Part shown: positions 16,132 through 24,718 of the stretch, piece by piece
Layout: each line of letters opens with the position of its first letter
Numbering within the stretch: position 1 is the first letter of the stretch
Origin: Plantactinospora sp040120695
Lineage (GTDB): Bacteria; Actinomycetota; Actinomycetes; Mycobacteriales; Micromonosporaceae
NCBI RefSeq assembly: GCF_040120695.1
Contig: NZ_JBEEAC010000024.1
Location: 1-64,000 of the forward strand
Length of the DNA: 64,000 nucleotides
Reading direction: 5' to 3'
The notes under the pieces: generated by a model
Told to the model about the DNA's origin: nothing
Database searches by the model: none
Seen by the model: the letters and a program-made list of their open reading frames with translations, nothing else
Translations under genes and position numbers: made by a program

Positions 16132-17692
16132 CGGCGGTAAGTCCCTCCATTGCGGCCACGATGTCGTGGTCACGCCAGCCGCTTGGCATGTCGGCGACGA
16201 TGCGGCCCTGGAACATCACCAGGACGCGATCACAGATGCGCAGGTCGTCGAGTTCGTCGGAGGCGACGACGAGGCCGGTGCCGGAATTGGCGACCTCGTC
16301 GACCTTGTCGAGGAGGAACTCTTTGGACCGTACGTCCACGCCCGCCGTGGGCGTGATGAGGACGAGTACGCGGGGGTCGTTCGCGAGTGCGCGTGCCATG
16401 ACGACCTTCTGTTGGTTGCCGCCGGAGAGTCCGGAGACGGGCAGGTCCGGTCCGGGCGTCTTGATGGCCAGATCGTCGATCAGGGTGTTGGCGATGGCGT
16501 CGCGGCGGCGAGTGCTGATGAAGCCGGCTGACCCGAGCCGCTCCGGGATGGTCATGGTGGCGTTGTCGGCGATCGACATTCCGGTGACCAGCCCCTGGTG
16601 GTGGCGGTCCTGGGGCACGAATCCCACGCCGCTTGCCAGGGCGGCGCGGACGTCACCCGCTCGGGGCTGCCGGCCGGCGATCAGAACGGTCCCGGTGTCT
16701 GGCGCGCGGAGTCCGACGATCGTTTCGGCCAGCTCGGTCCGCCCGCTGCCGCCGGAGCCGGCGATGCCGACGATTTCGCCGGACCGGACCTGGAAGGTCA
16801 CGTCGTCGAACACCCCGTCGAGGGAGAGGGCGGCCACGTCGAGCACCACCTCGGGGTGCCCGGCCGGGGCCGTCCGGGAGCGCGGGGCATCGAGCGCGGT
16901 GGCTTCGCCGGTCATCGCGGCGACGAGATCGTTGCGCGGAAGCTCGGCGACCGGAGCGGTGACGATGTGCCGGGCGTCGCGGAACACCGTCACCATGTCG
17001 CAGATCTCGTAGATCTCCTGTAGGTGGTGGCTGATGAACAGAAACGTGACGCCCTGGCTCTGCAGCTCGCGGATGTGGTCGAAGAGCCGGGCGATCGCGC
17101 TGGCGTCGAGCTGTGCGGTCGGCTCGTCGAGGATGATGAACCGGGCACCGAACGACAGCGCCCGGGCGATCTCCACGAACTGGCGCTGCTCGACGCTGAG
17201 CTCCTTGGCCAGGGCGTCGACGTCCACGTCGACAGACCAGCCGGCCAGCAGGTCCCGCGCCCGGTGGCGAAGCCTTCGCCAGCTGATCAGCCCGCTGCGG
17301 TTCCGGTCGTACCGGTTGATCAGCAGGTTCTCGGCCACGGTCAGCTGGGGGATGATTGTCGACTTCTGGTAGACGCAGGCGACCCGCTGCCGCCAGCCGT
17401 CGCGGTCGGACAGCCGGGGTGCCGGCTGCCCGAAGAACCTGATCTCTCCGGAGTCGGCGGGCTGCAGACCGGTCAGGATCGAGACCAGGGTGGACTTGCC
17501 GGCCCCGTTACGGCCGACCAGGGCGTGTGTCTCGCCGCTGCGTACGGTGATCCGCGCATGGTCGAGCGCCACCGTCGACCCGTACCGCTTGGTGATGTCG
17601 GTCGCCTCGGCCACGGGCGGGCCCGCTGGGGCCCGCCCGTCGTCGCCCGGGGCGGATGGCGAGCGTGTCGACGCCTTCCCGTTGCCGCTCAT
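16124..17692 (-). CDS. Sugar ABC transporter ATPase, two NBDs
   Basis: 522 residues, a fused double ATP-binding protein of the ribose/xylose type. NBD1: Walker A GRNGAGKST (near 62), signature LSVEQRQ, Walker B FIILDEPTAQLD. NBD2: the Walker A position is GSGGSGRTE, the signature LSGGNQQKV is good, but the Walker B position reads VLVLITPTAGVDV, where Asp-Glu is replaced by Ile-Thr. NBD2 is therefore probably unable to hydrolyse ATP; degenerate NBD2 Walker A is normal in this family, loss of the Walker B acids is not. Start at ATG 17692 follows GAGGAGAAA, while a longer frame to 17752 overlaps the binding-protein gene. It acts with the permease and lipoprotein on either side. Confidence 0.9.
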   Translation of the reverse strand: MSGNGKASTRSPSAPGDDGRAPAGPPVAEATDITKRYGSTVALDHARITVRSGETHALVGRNGAGKSTLVSILTGLQPADSGEIRFFGQPAPRLSDRDGWRQRVACVYQKSTIIPQLTVAENLLINRYDRNRSGLISWRRLRHRARDLLAGWSVDVDVDALAKELSVEQRQFVEIARALSFGARFIILDEPTAQLDASAIARLFDHIRELQSQGVTFLFISHHLQEIYEICDMVTVFRDARHIVTAPVAELPRNDLVAAMTGEATALDAPRSRTAPAGHPEVVLDVAALSLDGVFDDVTFQVRSGEIVGIAGSGGSGRTELAETIVGLRAPDTGTVLIAGRQPRAGDVRAALASGVGFVPQDRHHQGLVTGMSIADNATMTIPERLGSAGFISTRRRDAIANTLIDDLAIKTPGPDLPVSGLSGGNQQKVVMARALANDPRVLVLITPTAGVDVRSKEFLLDKVDEVANSGTGLVVASDELDDLRICDRVLVMFQGRIVADMPSGWRDHDIVAAMEGLTADV

Positions 17693-17717
17693 GTTCCGGT
17701 TTCTCCTCCGCGGCTGG

Positions 17718-18779
17718 TCAGCCGATGTTGTTGCCCCAGAGGGAGCTGTCATCGGGCTTGAGGCTCGGTACGCCGCCGTAGGTTCCGCCGTCGAGGGTCA
17801 CCAGTGGTGCGGAGAGCTGGTCTTCGAGCACCCCGTCGCGTACCTGGATGATCGTGCTGTCGTGGTCGGTCGGGCCCGGCTGGAACGTCCTGCCCTCGAT
17901 GGCCGCCTTGAGGTAGTAGAGCGCGTACTTGGCGTAGAGATCGGCGGGCTGCGAGACGGTGGCGTCGATGTTGCCCGCGCCGATCTCCTGTAGCTCCTTC
18001 GGGATGCCGTCGTTGGAGACCACGAAGACGTGCTTCGGGTCGGTCGGCGCGGTGAGCAGACCGCGTTGCTTCAGCAACTGGAGCGTCCCGGCCAGGGCGA
18101 AGCTGGACTGCATGTAGACACCCTTGATGTCCGGGTGCTCGGTGAGCCGGATCTGCAGCTTCTGCGAGGCGATAGCGCCGTCCCAGTTCGTCGCCTCGCC
18201 GAAGACCCTGATTCCCGGGTAGTTCTTCTTCATGCACTCGCTGAACGCCTCGGTGCGGTCCCGGCCGTTGACCGAGGCCAGGTCGCCCTGGAGCATGACG
18301 ACCTTGCCGGCGCCGTTGAGCTTGGTACCCAGGAACTGGCACGCCTTTTCGCCGTAGGCGCGGTTGTCGGCGCGGACGACCATGAACACCTTGCCCTGGT
18401 CGGGCCGGGTGTCGATGGTCACGACCGGGATCTTCTTGCTGGCCAGGGTCTGCAGGGCGGGTGCGATCGCGGCGGTGTCCTGCGGCGCCATGGCGACGCC
18501 CTTGACGCCCTGGCTGATGAAGGACTGCACGTTGGAGATCAGCTTCGCCACGTCGTTCTGGGAGTTGGTCGTCTTCAGGTCCAGCCCGAGTTCGGTGGCG
18601 AACTGCGGGGTGTACTTGATGTAGGAGTTCCAGAAGTCGGTGTCCGACCGCGGGTAGTCGACGCCGACCACCGCGGCGGCGCCGCCGTCACCGGTGGCGT
18701 TGTCGCTGCCGGCGCATCCGGTCAGCAGTGCGACGGACATGGCGACGGCCGCGGTCACGGCGATGGGTCTACGGTTCAT
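17718..18779 (-). CDS. Sugar ABC transporter binding lipoprotein (RbsB-like)
   Basis: 353 residues. Signal peptide with lipobox (AVAMSVALLTGCAGSD), so it is anchored outside the membrane. The rest is a type-1 periplasmic-binding fold: VVGVDYPRSDTDFWNSYIKY at the start, VKGVAMAPQDTAAIAPAL, IPVVTIDTRPDQGKVFMVV, and VVSNDGIPKELQEIGAGNID. Start ATG 18779 follows AGGAG. It lies 111 nt after the L-fuconate dehydratase gene and 25 nt before the ATPase gene, so the predicted ligand is L-fucose or a similar sugar; binding specificity itself is not readable here. Confidence 0.9.
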   Translation of the reverse strand: MNRRPIAVTAAVAMSVALLTGCAGSDNATGDGGAAAVVGVDYPRSDTDFWNSYIKYTPQFATELGLDLKTTNSQNDVAKLISNVQSFISQGVKGVAMAPQDTAAIAPALQTLASKKIPVVTIDTRPDQGKVFMVVRADNRAYGEKACQFLGTKLNGAGKVVMLQGDLASVNGRDRTEAFSECMKKNYPGIRVFGEATNWDGAIASQKLQIRLTEHPDIKGVYMQSSFALAGTLQLLKQRGLLTAPTDPKHVFVVSNDGIPKELQEIGAGNIDATVSQPADLYAKYALYYLKAAIEGRTFQPGPTDHDSTIIQVRDGVLEDQLSAPLVTLDGGTYGGVPSLKPDDSSLWGNNIG

Positions 18780-18890
18780 CACGGCTCCTATGTGAGAGAT
18801 GCCCGGACGTGAGGTTTCGAGGGTGCTTGCCGGTGGGCTGGCCGAGGGGCCAGCCCGGGACACGGCTGCCGGTCGCGCCGATCCTCCGGC

Positions 18891-20207
18891 TCACCGGCCG
18901 ACCGACCAGGGTGTGGTTGCCGACTGCGGACCGTTCGGAAAGCGGTACTCCGCGATCGACCCGGGATGCATCCGCGCGCCGATGCCCGGGTTCAGTGGTG
19001 CCGCATAGTGGCCGTTGCGGACGACAACGGGATCGACGAAGTGCGAATGGAGATGGTCGACGTACTCGATCACGCGACCGTCGGTGCTGCCGCTGACGGC
19101 GACGTAGTCGAACATCGCCAGGTGCTGCACCATCTCGCACAGGCCGACGCCGCCGGCGTGCGGGCAGACCGGCACCCCGAACTTGGCGGCGAGCAGCAGG
19201 ATCGCGACGTTTTCGTTCACCCCGGCGACGCGGGTGGCGTCGAGTTGCAGGATGTCGATGGCCTCGGCCTGCAGCAGTTGTTTGAACATGACCTGGTTGT
19301 GGCAGTGCTCGCCGGTGGCGACCTTGATCGGCGCGACCGCCCTGCGGATCGCGGCGTGCCCGAGTATGTCGTCCGGCGAGGTGGGTTCCTCGATCCAGTA
19401 CGGGTCGTACGGCGCGAGGGACTTCAGCCAGGCGACCGCCTGGTCGACTCCCCACGCCTGGTTCGCGTCGATGGCGATCAGGATGTTCGAGCCGACCGCC
19501 TCCCGGGCCAGGGCCAGCCGCCGTACGTCGGCGTCATTGTCCGCGCCGACCTTCAGCTTGATCAGGCCGAAGCCGTCACGTACGGCCTCTCGGGACAGCC
19601 GGACAAGCTTGTCGTCGGTGTAGCCGAGCCAGCCCGGTGTGGTGGTGTACGCCGGGTATCCGTTGTCGAGCAACTGCCGCTGGCGCTGCGCCCGTCCCGG
19701 CTGCGCGCGCTGGAGGATCTCCAGTGCCTCCTCGGGAGTGAGGACGTCCCGCAGATACCGGAAGTCGATCAGGCTGACGAGTTGCGCTGGCGGCATCTCG
19801 GCCAGCAGGCGCCACAGCGGTTTGCGTTCCCGGCGCGCGTACAGGTCCCAGATCGCGTTGACGATCGCGCCGGCGGCCATGTGGATGGCGCCCTTGTTCG
19901 GGCCGAGCCAGCGCAGCTGGCTGTCGCCGGTCAGTATCTCCGAGAAGCCCCGCAGGTCGGCGAGGACGTCCCCGACCGGCAGCCCGATGACCAGGGGGGC
20001 CAACGCCTGGATCGCGGCCACCTGGACGTCGTTGCCGCGTCCCACGGTGAAGGCCAGGCCGAACCCTTGCTGGCCGGTACTGGTGCGCACGGTCACGTAG
20101 GCCGCCGAGTAGTCCGGTTCCGGGTTCATCGCGTCCGAGCCGTCGAGGCCGGAAGAGGTGGGAAACCGGACGTCGACCGCGTCGACCGCGCTGATCACCT
20201 CGGTCAT
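18891..20207 (-). CDS. L-fuconate dehydratase, enolase superfamily
   Basis: 438 residues; dehydrates L-fuconate to 2-keto-3-deoxy-L-fuconate in oxidative L-fucose catabolism. Length and motifs match this mandelate-racemase-like subgroup rather than the shorter galactarate or mandelate enzymes: LIKLKVGAD (KxK base), AIDANQAWGVD, YWIEEPTSPDD and VATGEHCHNQVMFKQLL as metal ligands, then CPHAGGVGLCEMVQHLAMFD, the typical histidine-bearing segment. First gene of the operon with the ABC transporter; its promoter faces the GntR gene at 20503. Together with a secreted alpha-L-fucosidase at 22579 it makes fucose the best guess for the whole region. The remaining pathway enzymes (dehydrogenase, lactonase, aldolase) are not in the window. 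Confidence 0.9.
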   Translation of the reverse strand: MTEVISAVDAVDVRFPTSSGLDGSDAMNPEPDYSAAYVTVRTSTGQQGFGLAFTVGRGNDVQVAAIQALAPLVIGLPVGDVLADLRGFSEILTGDSQLRWLGPNKGAIHMAAGAIVNAIWDLYARRERKPLWRLLAEMPPAQLVSLIDFRYLRDVLTPEEALEILQRAQPGRAQRQRQLLDNGYPAYTTTPGWLGYTDDKLVRLSREAVRDGFGLIKLKVGADNDADVRRLALAREAVGSNILIAIDANQAWGVDQAVAWLKSLAPYDPYWIEEPTSPDDILGHAAIRRAVAPIKVATGEHCHNQVMFKQLLQAEAIDILQLDATRVAGVNENVAILLLAAKFGVPVCPHAGGVGLCEMVQHLAMFDYVAVSGSTDGRVIEYVDHLHSHFVDPVVVRNGHYAAPLNPGIGARMHPGSIAEYRFPNGPQSATTPWSVGR

Positions 20208-20284
20208 GGCCGTCCGCCCCGCCCACTCGCTGGCCCTGCCGGCCGGGGTGCTGCCGTCCGCGATCTCACGTCGCCCAGTGAACC

Positions 20285-20441
20285 GTCTGACATGGGATGT
20301 CTTTATAGCCGTCCTCGTGGTTCACGTCTAGACACAGATCGGAAACAGGGGCTCCGGCAGCAACTTCAGCGTGTCGCGCGGGAGCGTGCGCTGGATCGAC
20401 GGAAGTCCTCGTGTCCAGACATGGGATCACCTTGCTAGGGT
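20285..20441. promoter_or_regulatory. Divergent promoter region with paired operator-like repeats
   Basis: Two similar elements flank the region: GTCTAGAC (20326-20333, a perfect palindrome) and GTCCAGAC (20413-20420). The 10-mer GACATGGGAT occurs at 20289-20298 and 20418-20427. On the minus strand TATAAA (20307-20302) is a likely -10 for the dehydratase operon, with TAGACG, overlapping the palindrome, at -35 spacing. On the plus strand TAGGGT (20436-20441) could be the -10 of the regulator. Repeats over both promoters fit control by the adjacent GntR protein. Nothing else is visible between 20208 and 20502. Confidence 0.55.
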
Positions 20442-20502
20442 TGCCTGCACGGGCCATCCACAACCCGCTGACCACTGCGGGAGACCACCAAGGGGTCGAG
20501 AC

Positions 20503-21189
20503 ATGTCGCTGACCGACAGGGCGATGACACGCCTCCGCGAGCTGATCCAGTCGGGGGAGCTCCCGCCCGGCTCCAGGCTCCCGCCGGAGCAGCAGCTCGC
20601 CACCGAGCTGGGGGTGGGACGCAACATCATGCGCGAGGCGGTACGCGCACTGGTGGCGGCCCGGGTGCTGGAGGTGCGACGGGGTAACGGCACCTTCGTC
20701 ACCAGCCTGCAACCGCGGGTGCTGCTGGAAGGCATCGGCGGCGCGGTCGAGCTGCTCCAGGGCGACACCATGCTGGAGCTCACCGAGGTGCGGCGGCTGT
20801 TCGAGGCCGCGGCGACCGGCCTCGCCGCCACCCGCATCTCGCCGCGGCAGCTCGCCGAGGTCAAGGACCACCTGGAAGCCATGCGCGCCGCGGCTGACGA
20901 TGTGGAGCTGCTCAACCAGCACGACCTCGCCTTCCACCGCGCGGTGGTAGCCGCAACCGGCAACGAGACGCTGTCGACCGTACTTGACGGCATCTCCAGC
21001 CGGACCCTGCGTGCCCGGGTGTGGCGCGGCCTGGTCGACGCCGACGCCGCCGGGCGCACGTTGCGCGAGCACGAGGCGATCTACCTGGCATTGGCCGCCG
21101 GGGACGCTATCCAGGCCCAGGCGGCCGCCCTGATGCACATCACCACGACCGAGAACTGGTTACGTACCCGCCTGCCGGAGGAGCGCTGA
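20503..21189 (+). CDS. GntR/FadR-family regulator of the fucose operon
   Basis: 228 residues. N-terminal winged helix (about 1-70): LTDRAMTRLRELIQSGELPP, then LPPEQQLATELGVGRNIMRE and EVRRGNGTFVTS. The C-terminal FCD ligand domain (about 90-220) carries the metal-site pattern Asp-His-His: VELLNQHDLAFHRAVVAATG, then LREHEAIYLAL and a last His near LMHITTTEN. ATG 20503 follows AAGGGG. It is divergent from the dehydratase/ABC operon and is its probable repressor, with L-fucose, L-fuconate or a derivative as effector (inference). Confidence 0.9.
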   Translation: MSLTDRAMTRLRELIQSGELPPGSRLPPEQQLATELGVGRNIMREAVRALVAARVLEVRRGNGTFVTSLQPRVLLEGIGGAVELLQGDTMLELTEVRRLFEAAATGLAATRISPRQLAEVKDHLEAMRAAADDVELLNQHDLAFHRAVVAATGNETLSTVLDGISSRTLRARVWRGLVDADAAGRTLREHEAIYLALAAGDAIQAQAAALMHITTTENWLRTRLPEER

Positions 21190-21242
21190 GCCACGTGCGG
21201 GCGGGCGTGCCGAAGCCGCCTGGCGGTCCGGGGACTCGTCGG

Positions 21243-21968
21243 TCAGTGTGGCTGTGGCCCTGGCCCGGGCAACGGCTCATCGTCCGCCAGCGCGTAGAGA
21301 GATTCCTCGACCCCGGCCAGATGGTTCGCCATCCGGATCCGGGCCCGTTCCGGATCACGCGCCGCGAGCGCTCGCCAGATCGCCAGGTGCTCCTCATGGG
21401 TACGGCGGTCGGCGCCCTCCTCGTGCAGGCTGCGCCACAACCGGCCGCGGACCGTGCGCCCGGCGAACGCGTCGATGAGCCCCACCAGGACCGGGTTACC
21501 GCTGTGCACCGCGATGATCCGGTGGAAGTGGATGTCGATCTCGATGATCCGTTCGTGGTACCGCGGCGCCTCACCCGCGATTCGGGTCGCCTCGTCCAGC
21601 AGCTCGCGGGCCTGGAGGAGTGCCTCGTCGGGGATCCGGGTCGCGGCCAATCGGGCGGCCTCGCACTCCAGCACCCGACGAATCGTATGCACGTGCCGTG
21701 CGTTGCCCCGGCCTTCGAGGTCGACCACGAAGCCCAGTGGAGCCAGCAACTGGGTGACGTCGAGCTTCGTGATGTACGTCCCGTCTCCCTGGCGGGTGTT
21801 GACCACGCCGAGCAGCGACAACGCCGAGATCCCCTCGCGCAGCGAACTGCGCGAGACCCCCAACGACTCGGCGAGCTCCTTCTCGACCGGCAGCCGATCC
21901 CCGGGTTTGAGCACCCCCTCCAGGATCATCCGCTTGATGCTGTTGATCACTTCGTCAGTGCGAGACAT
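21243..21968 (-). CDS. GntR/FadR-family regulator
   Basis: 241 residues with the same architecture as its convergent neighbour but clearly diverged. Winged helix: DEVINSIKRMILEGVLKPGD, ELAESLGVSRSSLREGISAL, TRQGDGTYITKLD. FCD domain: IIEIDIHFHRIIAVHSGNP and RTHEEHLAIWRAL provide the expected metal-binding Asp/His residues. A perfect 7-bp inverted repeat stands 18 nt before the start (21986-22005) and is a candidate autoregulatory operator. It may control the fucosidase and glucanase genes downstream of it; this is a guess from position. Confidence 0.9.
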   Translation of the reverse strand: MSRTDEVINSIKRMILEGVLKPGDRLPVEKELAESLGVSRSSLREGISALSLLGVVNTRQGDGTYITKLDVTQLLAPLGFVVDLEGRGNARHVHTIRRVLECEAARLAATRIPDEALLQARELLDEATRIAGEAPRYHERIIEIDIHFHRIIAVHSGNPVLVGLIDAFAGRTVRGRLWRSLHEEGADRRTHEEHLAIWRALAARDPERARIRMANHLAGVEESLYALADDEPLPGPGPQPH

Positions 21969-21985
21969 GCCACCGTCACCTTTCG

Positions 21986-22005
21986 GTGTGCTTTGGTGAG
22001 CACAC
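21986..22005. promoter_or_regulatory. Palindromic operator before gntR
   Basis: GTGTGCT (21986-21992) and AGCACAC (21999-22005) are exact inverted repeats with a 6-nt spacer, 18 nt upstream of the start codon at 21968. The size and GT...AC ends are typical of GntR-family sites, so autorepression is likely. Confidence 0.55.
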
Positions 22006-22425
22006 GATCGATAGTCCCGCCTTGCGGGGGGACGGTCCCGGTCTGATCGACTGACGTCGTGCCGGGTTCACGCTTCACAGCCACCTGCCCGCGTACGCGG
22101 GTCTTACGGTCGGCTCCACGTGCCGCCACCGGGCCACTCCCGGCGGTCGCCGCGGCGAGGGCGGCGCGGCACGGCGGACGCGGGCCGTCATAGGAACCGA
22201 TGCGGCAGGCGGGACGGTGGCGGGCGGGTGGAGGGCCCGCCGAGTGGGTGTTGATGCGACCAGGTGGCGGATTCTAACCGACCGGGCACCGACGGGCGGG
22301 CGCGCCTGCGCGCGGCGGTACCCGCAGCAGTGCGAAGCGAACGACGGATACATCTGATCTCTTCTCACCGGGAGCCAAGATCGCCCCAACCTCCGCTGGT
22401 GCCGCTGACGATGAGGGATCGCGGG

Positions 22426-22526
22426 CTGTCTACATATCTACAGCTCACGGGCGGATGGTGGCAGTCGACGGCCCTCAGCGTTCTTCGCTTGGACACATTG
22501 ACTGTTGCAAGTATGTAACTTAACGT
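22426..22526 (+). promoter_or_regulatory. Promoter and operator of the alpha-L-fucosidase gene
   Basis: TTGACT (22498-22503), 17 nt, TAACGT (22521-22526) is a good sigma-70-type promoter 52 nt before the start codon. Its spacer holds AAGTatgtaACTT, a perfect short inverted repeat. Upstream, 22426-22443 reads CTGTCTACATATCTACAG, an imperfect 18-bp palindrome whose half ATCTACAG resembles the motif at the next glycosidase gene. The stretch 22006-22425 is GC-rich and shows no gene on either strand. Confidence 0.5.
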
Positions 22527-22578
22527 GTGATGACTGATGCGGCTGCCCACCGCGAAACCTCCGGGAGGATCCGCCACG

Positions 22579-24564
22579 ATGTCCTCGTCAACGTTTCGGT
22601 TCACGCGCCGCAGCCTTCTCGTTACCGCCGGGATGACCGGAGCCGCCGCGGCCACCGGTCCGTGGAGGGTCGGCGAGGCCCACGCCACCGAAGGTCCGAG
22701 CAGCTACACGCCGACCTGGTCGTCGGTCGACCAGCATCCACCGGCGCCGGAGTGGTTCCAGGACGCCAAGTTCGGCATCTACTACCACTGGGGCGCCTTC
22801 AGCGTTCCCGCGTTCGCCAATGAGTGGTACCCGCGGAACATGTACTTCAGCGGATCGAACGAGAACAACCACCACCGGAGCGTGTACGGCGACCCGTCGA
22901 CCTGGCCGTATCACAACTTCATCAACGGCGGTAGGGACCGGGCCGGAAACTGGGTGCAGTTCGCGCCGCGGCTGAGGTCCGCCGGCGGCAACTTCGACCC
23001 GGACGAGTGGGCGCAGCTCTTCGCCGATGCCGGCGCCAGGTTCGCCGGGCCGGTGGCCGAACACCACGACGGCTACTCGATGTGGAACAGCAGGGTGAAC
23101 GAGTGGAACTCCGTCGCCACCGGACCCAGGCTCGACCTGCTGCGCCTGCATGCCGACGCCATCCGTTCCAAGGGCCTCAGGTTGCTGGTGTCCCTGCACC
23201 ACGCGTACAACTTCACCGGCTTCTACGAGCGGGTGCCGACGCAGTCGACGGCCAGCCTCCGGAAGCTGTACGGGCAGCTCAGCGCCGCCGAGGAGCAGCA
23301 GCTCTGGTACGACAAGCTCAAGGAGGTCATCGACGGCTACCAGCCCGACATCATCTGGCAGGACTTCAACCTGCCCCGGATCGACGAGTCGCGGCGGCTG
23401 GACTTCCTCTCCTACTACTTCAACCAGGCCGTGGCGTGGAACAGGGACGTGGTCACCACCTACAAGGACGGTCTCAACAACCGTGGATCGGTGTACGACT
23501 TCGAGCGCGGCGGTCCGGCGGACATCCAGCATCCCTACTGGCTGACCGACGACAGCATCTCCAGCTCCAGTTGGTGCTACACCCAGGGCATCGGCTACTA
23601 CTCGCTCAACGCCATGCTGCACTCGTTGATCGACCGGGTCAGCAAGAACGGCAACATGCTGCTCAACATCGCACCGATGGCGGACGGCACCATCCCGGCC
23701 GGGCAGCGCACGATCCTGCTCGGCATCGGTGACTACCTGCGCCGGTTCGGTGAGTCGATCTACGCCACCCGGGCCTGGACCGCCTACGGGGAGGGCCCGA
23801 CACAGATGGGTGGGGGCTCCTTCGTCACGCCGCGGGCGGGGACCAACCGGGACATCCGGTTCACCCGCAGCAAGGACAACCGCGTCCTGTACGTCACCGT
23901 GCTGGGCTGGCCGGGCGGCACCCTGAACGTCACGACCTTGAGCTCGAACCGGATCAACCTCGGTACCCTCTCCACGGTGCAGTTGCTGGGTTCCTCCGCC
24001 GGCTCGTACCTCAACCTGCCCAGCCCCACCCAGGATGGCTCCGGCCTGCGCATCACGATGCCCGGGAGTGCTCCGTTCAGCGCCCCGGCGTACGTGGTGA
24101 AGCTGACCTTCTCCGGCCAGATCCCCGCACTCGGCGGGGGCAGCACCCCCACCGGCTGGGTGAGGATCACCAACGTCACCACCGGCCTGGTGCTCGACAG
24201 TGGCGGCAGTGTCGCCTCCGGTTCGATGCTCAAACAGTGGAACTACGACGGCAGCACCAACCTCCAGTGGCAGTTGGTCGACCTGGGCGGCGGCTATTAC
24301 CGGCTGGTCAACCGCACCAATGGCATGGTCGCGGACAGTTGGGGCGACAGCAGCAACGGCGCGACCGCGAGGCAGGCGCCGTGGAACGGCGGCAACAACC
24401 AGCAGTGGCGGCTGAACAGCGTCGGCAGCGGCCGTTTCCAGATCATCAACCGCGGCACCGGCACCGCACTCGACAGTGGTGGCGACGCCACGGTCGGTTC
24501 GAGGGTGAAGCTGTGGGCGCCGGATTCCAGCACCAACCTCCAATGGACCATCGCCGCGGTCTGA
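22579..24564 (+). CDS. Secreted alpha-L-fucosidase (GH29) with ricin-type domain
   Basis: 661 residues. Tat signal (FTRRSLLVTAGMTGAAAATG) for export. The GH29 catalytic domain runs from about 40 to 430: FGIYYHWGAFSVPAFANEWY, GPVAEHHDGYSMWNS, and QPDIIWQDFNLPR, where the Asp of W-x-D is the expected nucleophile; NGNMLLNIAPMADG closes the barrel. A beta-sandwich follows, then from about 525 a ricin-B/CBM13-like lectin domain with three Q-x-W motifs (LQWQL, QQWRL, LQWTI). It releases L-fucose from extracellular glycans or xyloglucan, feeding the importer and dehydratase upstream. ATG 22579 follows GGGAGGAT; an in-frame start at 22537 lacks a ribosome site. The lectin repeats are intact. Confidence 0.95.
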   Translation: MSSSTFRFTRRSLLVTAGMTGAAAATGPWRVGEAHATEGPSSYTPTWSSVDQHPPAPEWFQDAKFGIYYHWGAFSVPAFANEWYPRNMYFSGSNENNHHRSVYGDPSTWPYHNFINGGRDRAGNWVQFAPRLRSAGGNFDPDEWAQLFADAGARFAGPVAEHHDGYSMWNSRVNEWNSVATGPRLDLLRLHADAIRSKGLRLLVSLHHAYNFTGFYERVPTQSTASLRKLYGQLSAAEEQQLWYDKLKEVIDGYQPDIIWQDFNLPRIDESRRLDFLSYYFNQAVAWNRDVVTTYKDGLNNRGSVYDFERGGPADIQHPYWLTDDSISSSSWCYTQGIGYYSLNAMLHSLIDRVSKNGNMLLNIAPMADGTIPAGQRTILLGIGDYLRRFGESIYATRAWTAYGEGPTQMGGGSFVTPRAGTNRDIRFTRSKDNRVLYVTVLGWPGGTLNVTTLSSNRINLGTLSTVQLLGSSAGSYLNLPSPTQDGSGLRITMPGSAPFSAPAYVVKLTFSGQIPALGGGSTPTGWVRITNVTTGLVLDSGGSVASGSMLKQWNYDGSTNLQWQLVDLGGGYYRLVNRTNGMVADSWGDSSNGATARQAPWNGGNNQQWRLNSVGSGRFQIINRGTGTALDSGGDATVGSRVKLWAPDSSTNLQWTIAAV

Positions 24565-24640
24565 CCCCGCGACGCCACGGACGGGTCCGGGGGAGAGCGG
24601 CTGTCTCGCCCGGGCCCCGGTGGCTGCGCTGTCGCACCGA

Positions 24641-24668
24641 TTGACAGTAGATAGATGGACGCTAATAT
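24641..24668 (+). promoter_or_regulatory. Near-consensus promoter of the GH44 gene
   Basis: TTGACA (24641-24646), 16-nt spacer, TAATAT (24663-24668): perfect -35 and five of six at -10, unusual in such GC-rich DNA. The start codon is 50 nt on. The spacer holds GTAGATAG, whose complement CTATCTAC matches the ATATCTACAG of the fucosidase upstream region, suggesting one repressor for both genes. Confidence 0.7.
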
Positions 24669-24718
24669 GCTGGAGCCGGTTCGGCGTGCTCTGGGTTGGC
24701 GAGTGGCGGGAGTCTCTG

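Noticed and set aside
22588..24543. Minus-strand frame opposite the fucosidase
   Set aside because: Mirror of a clear GH29 gene; composition biased and no start signal.
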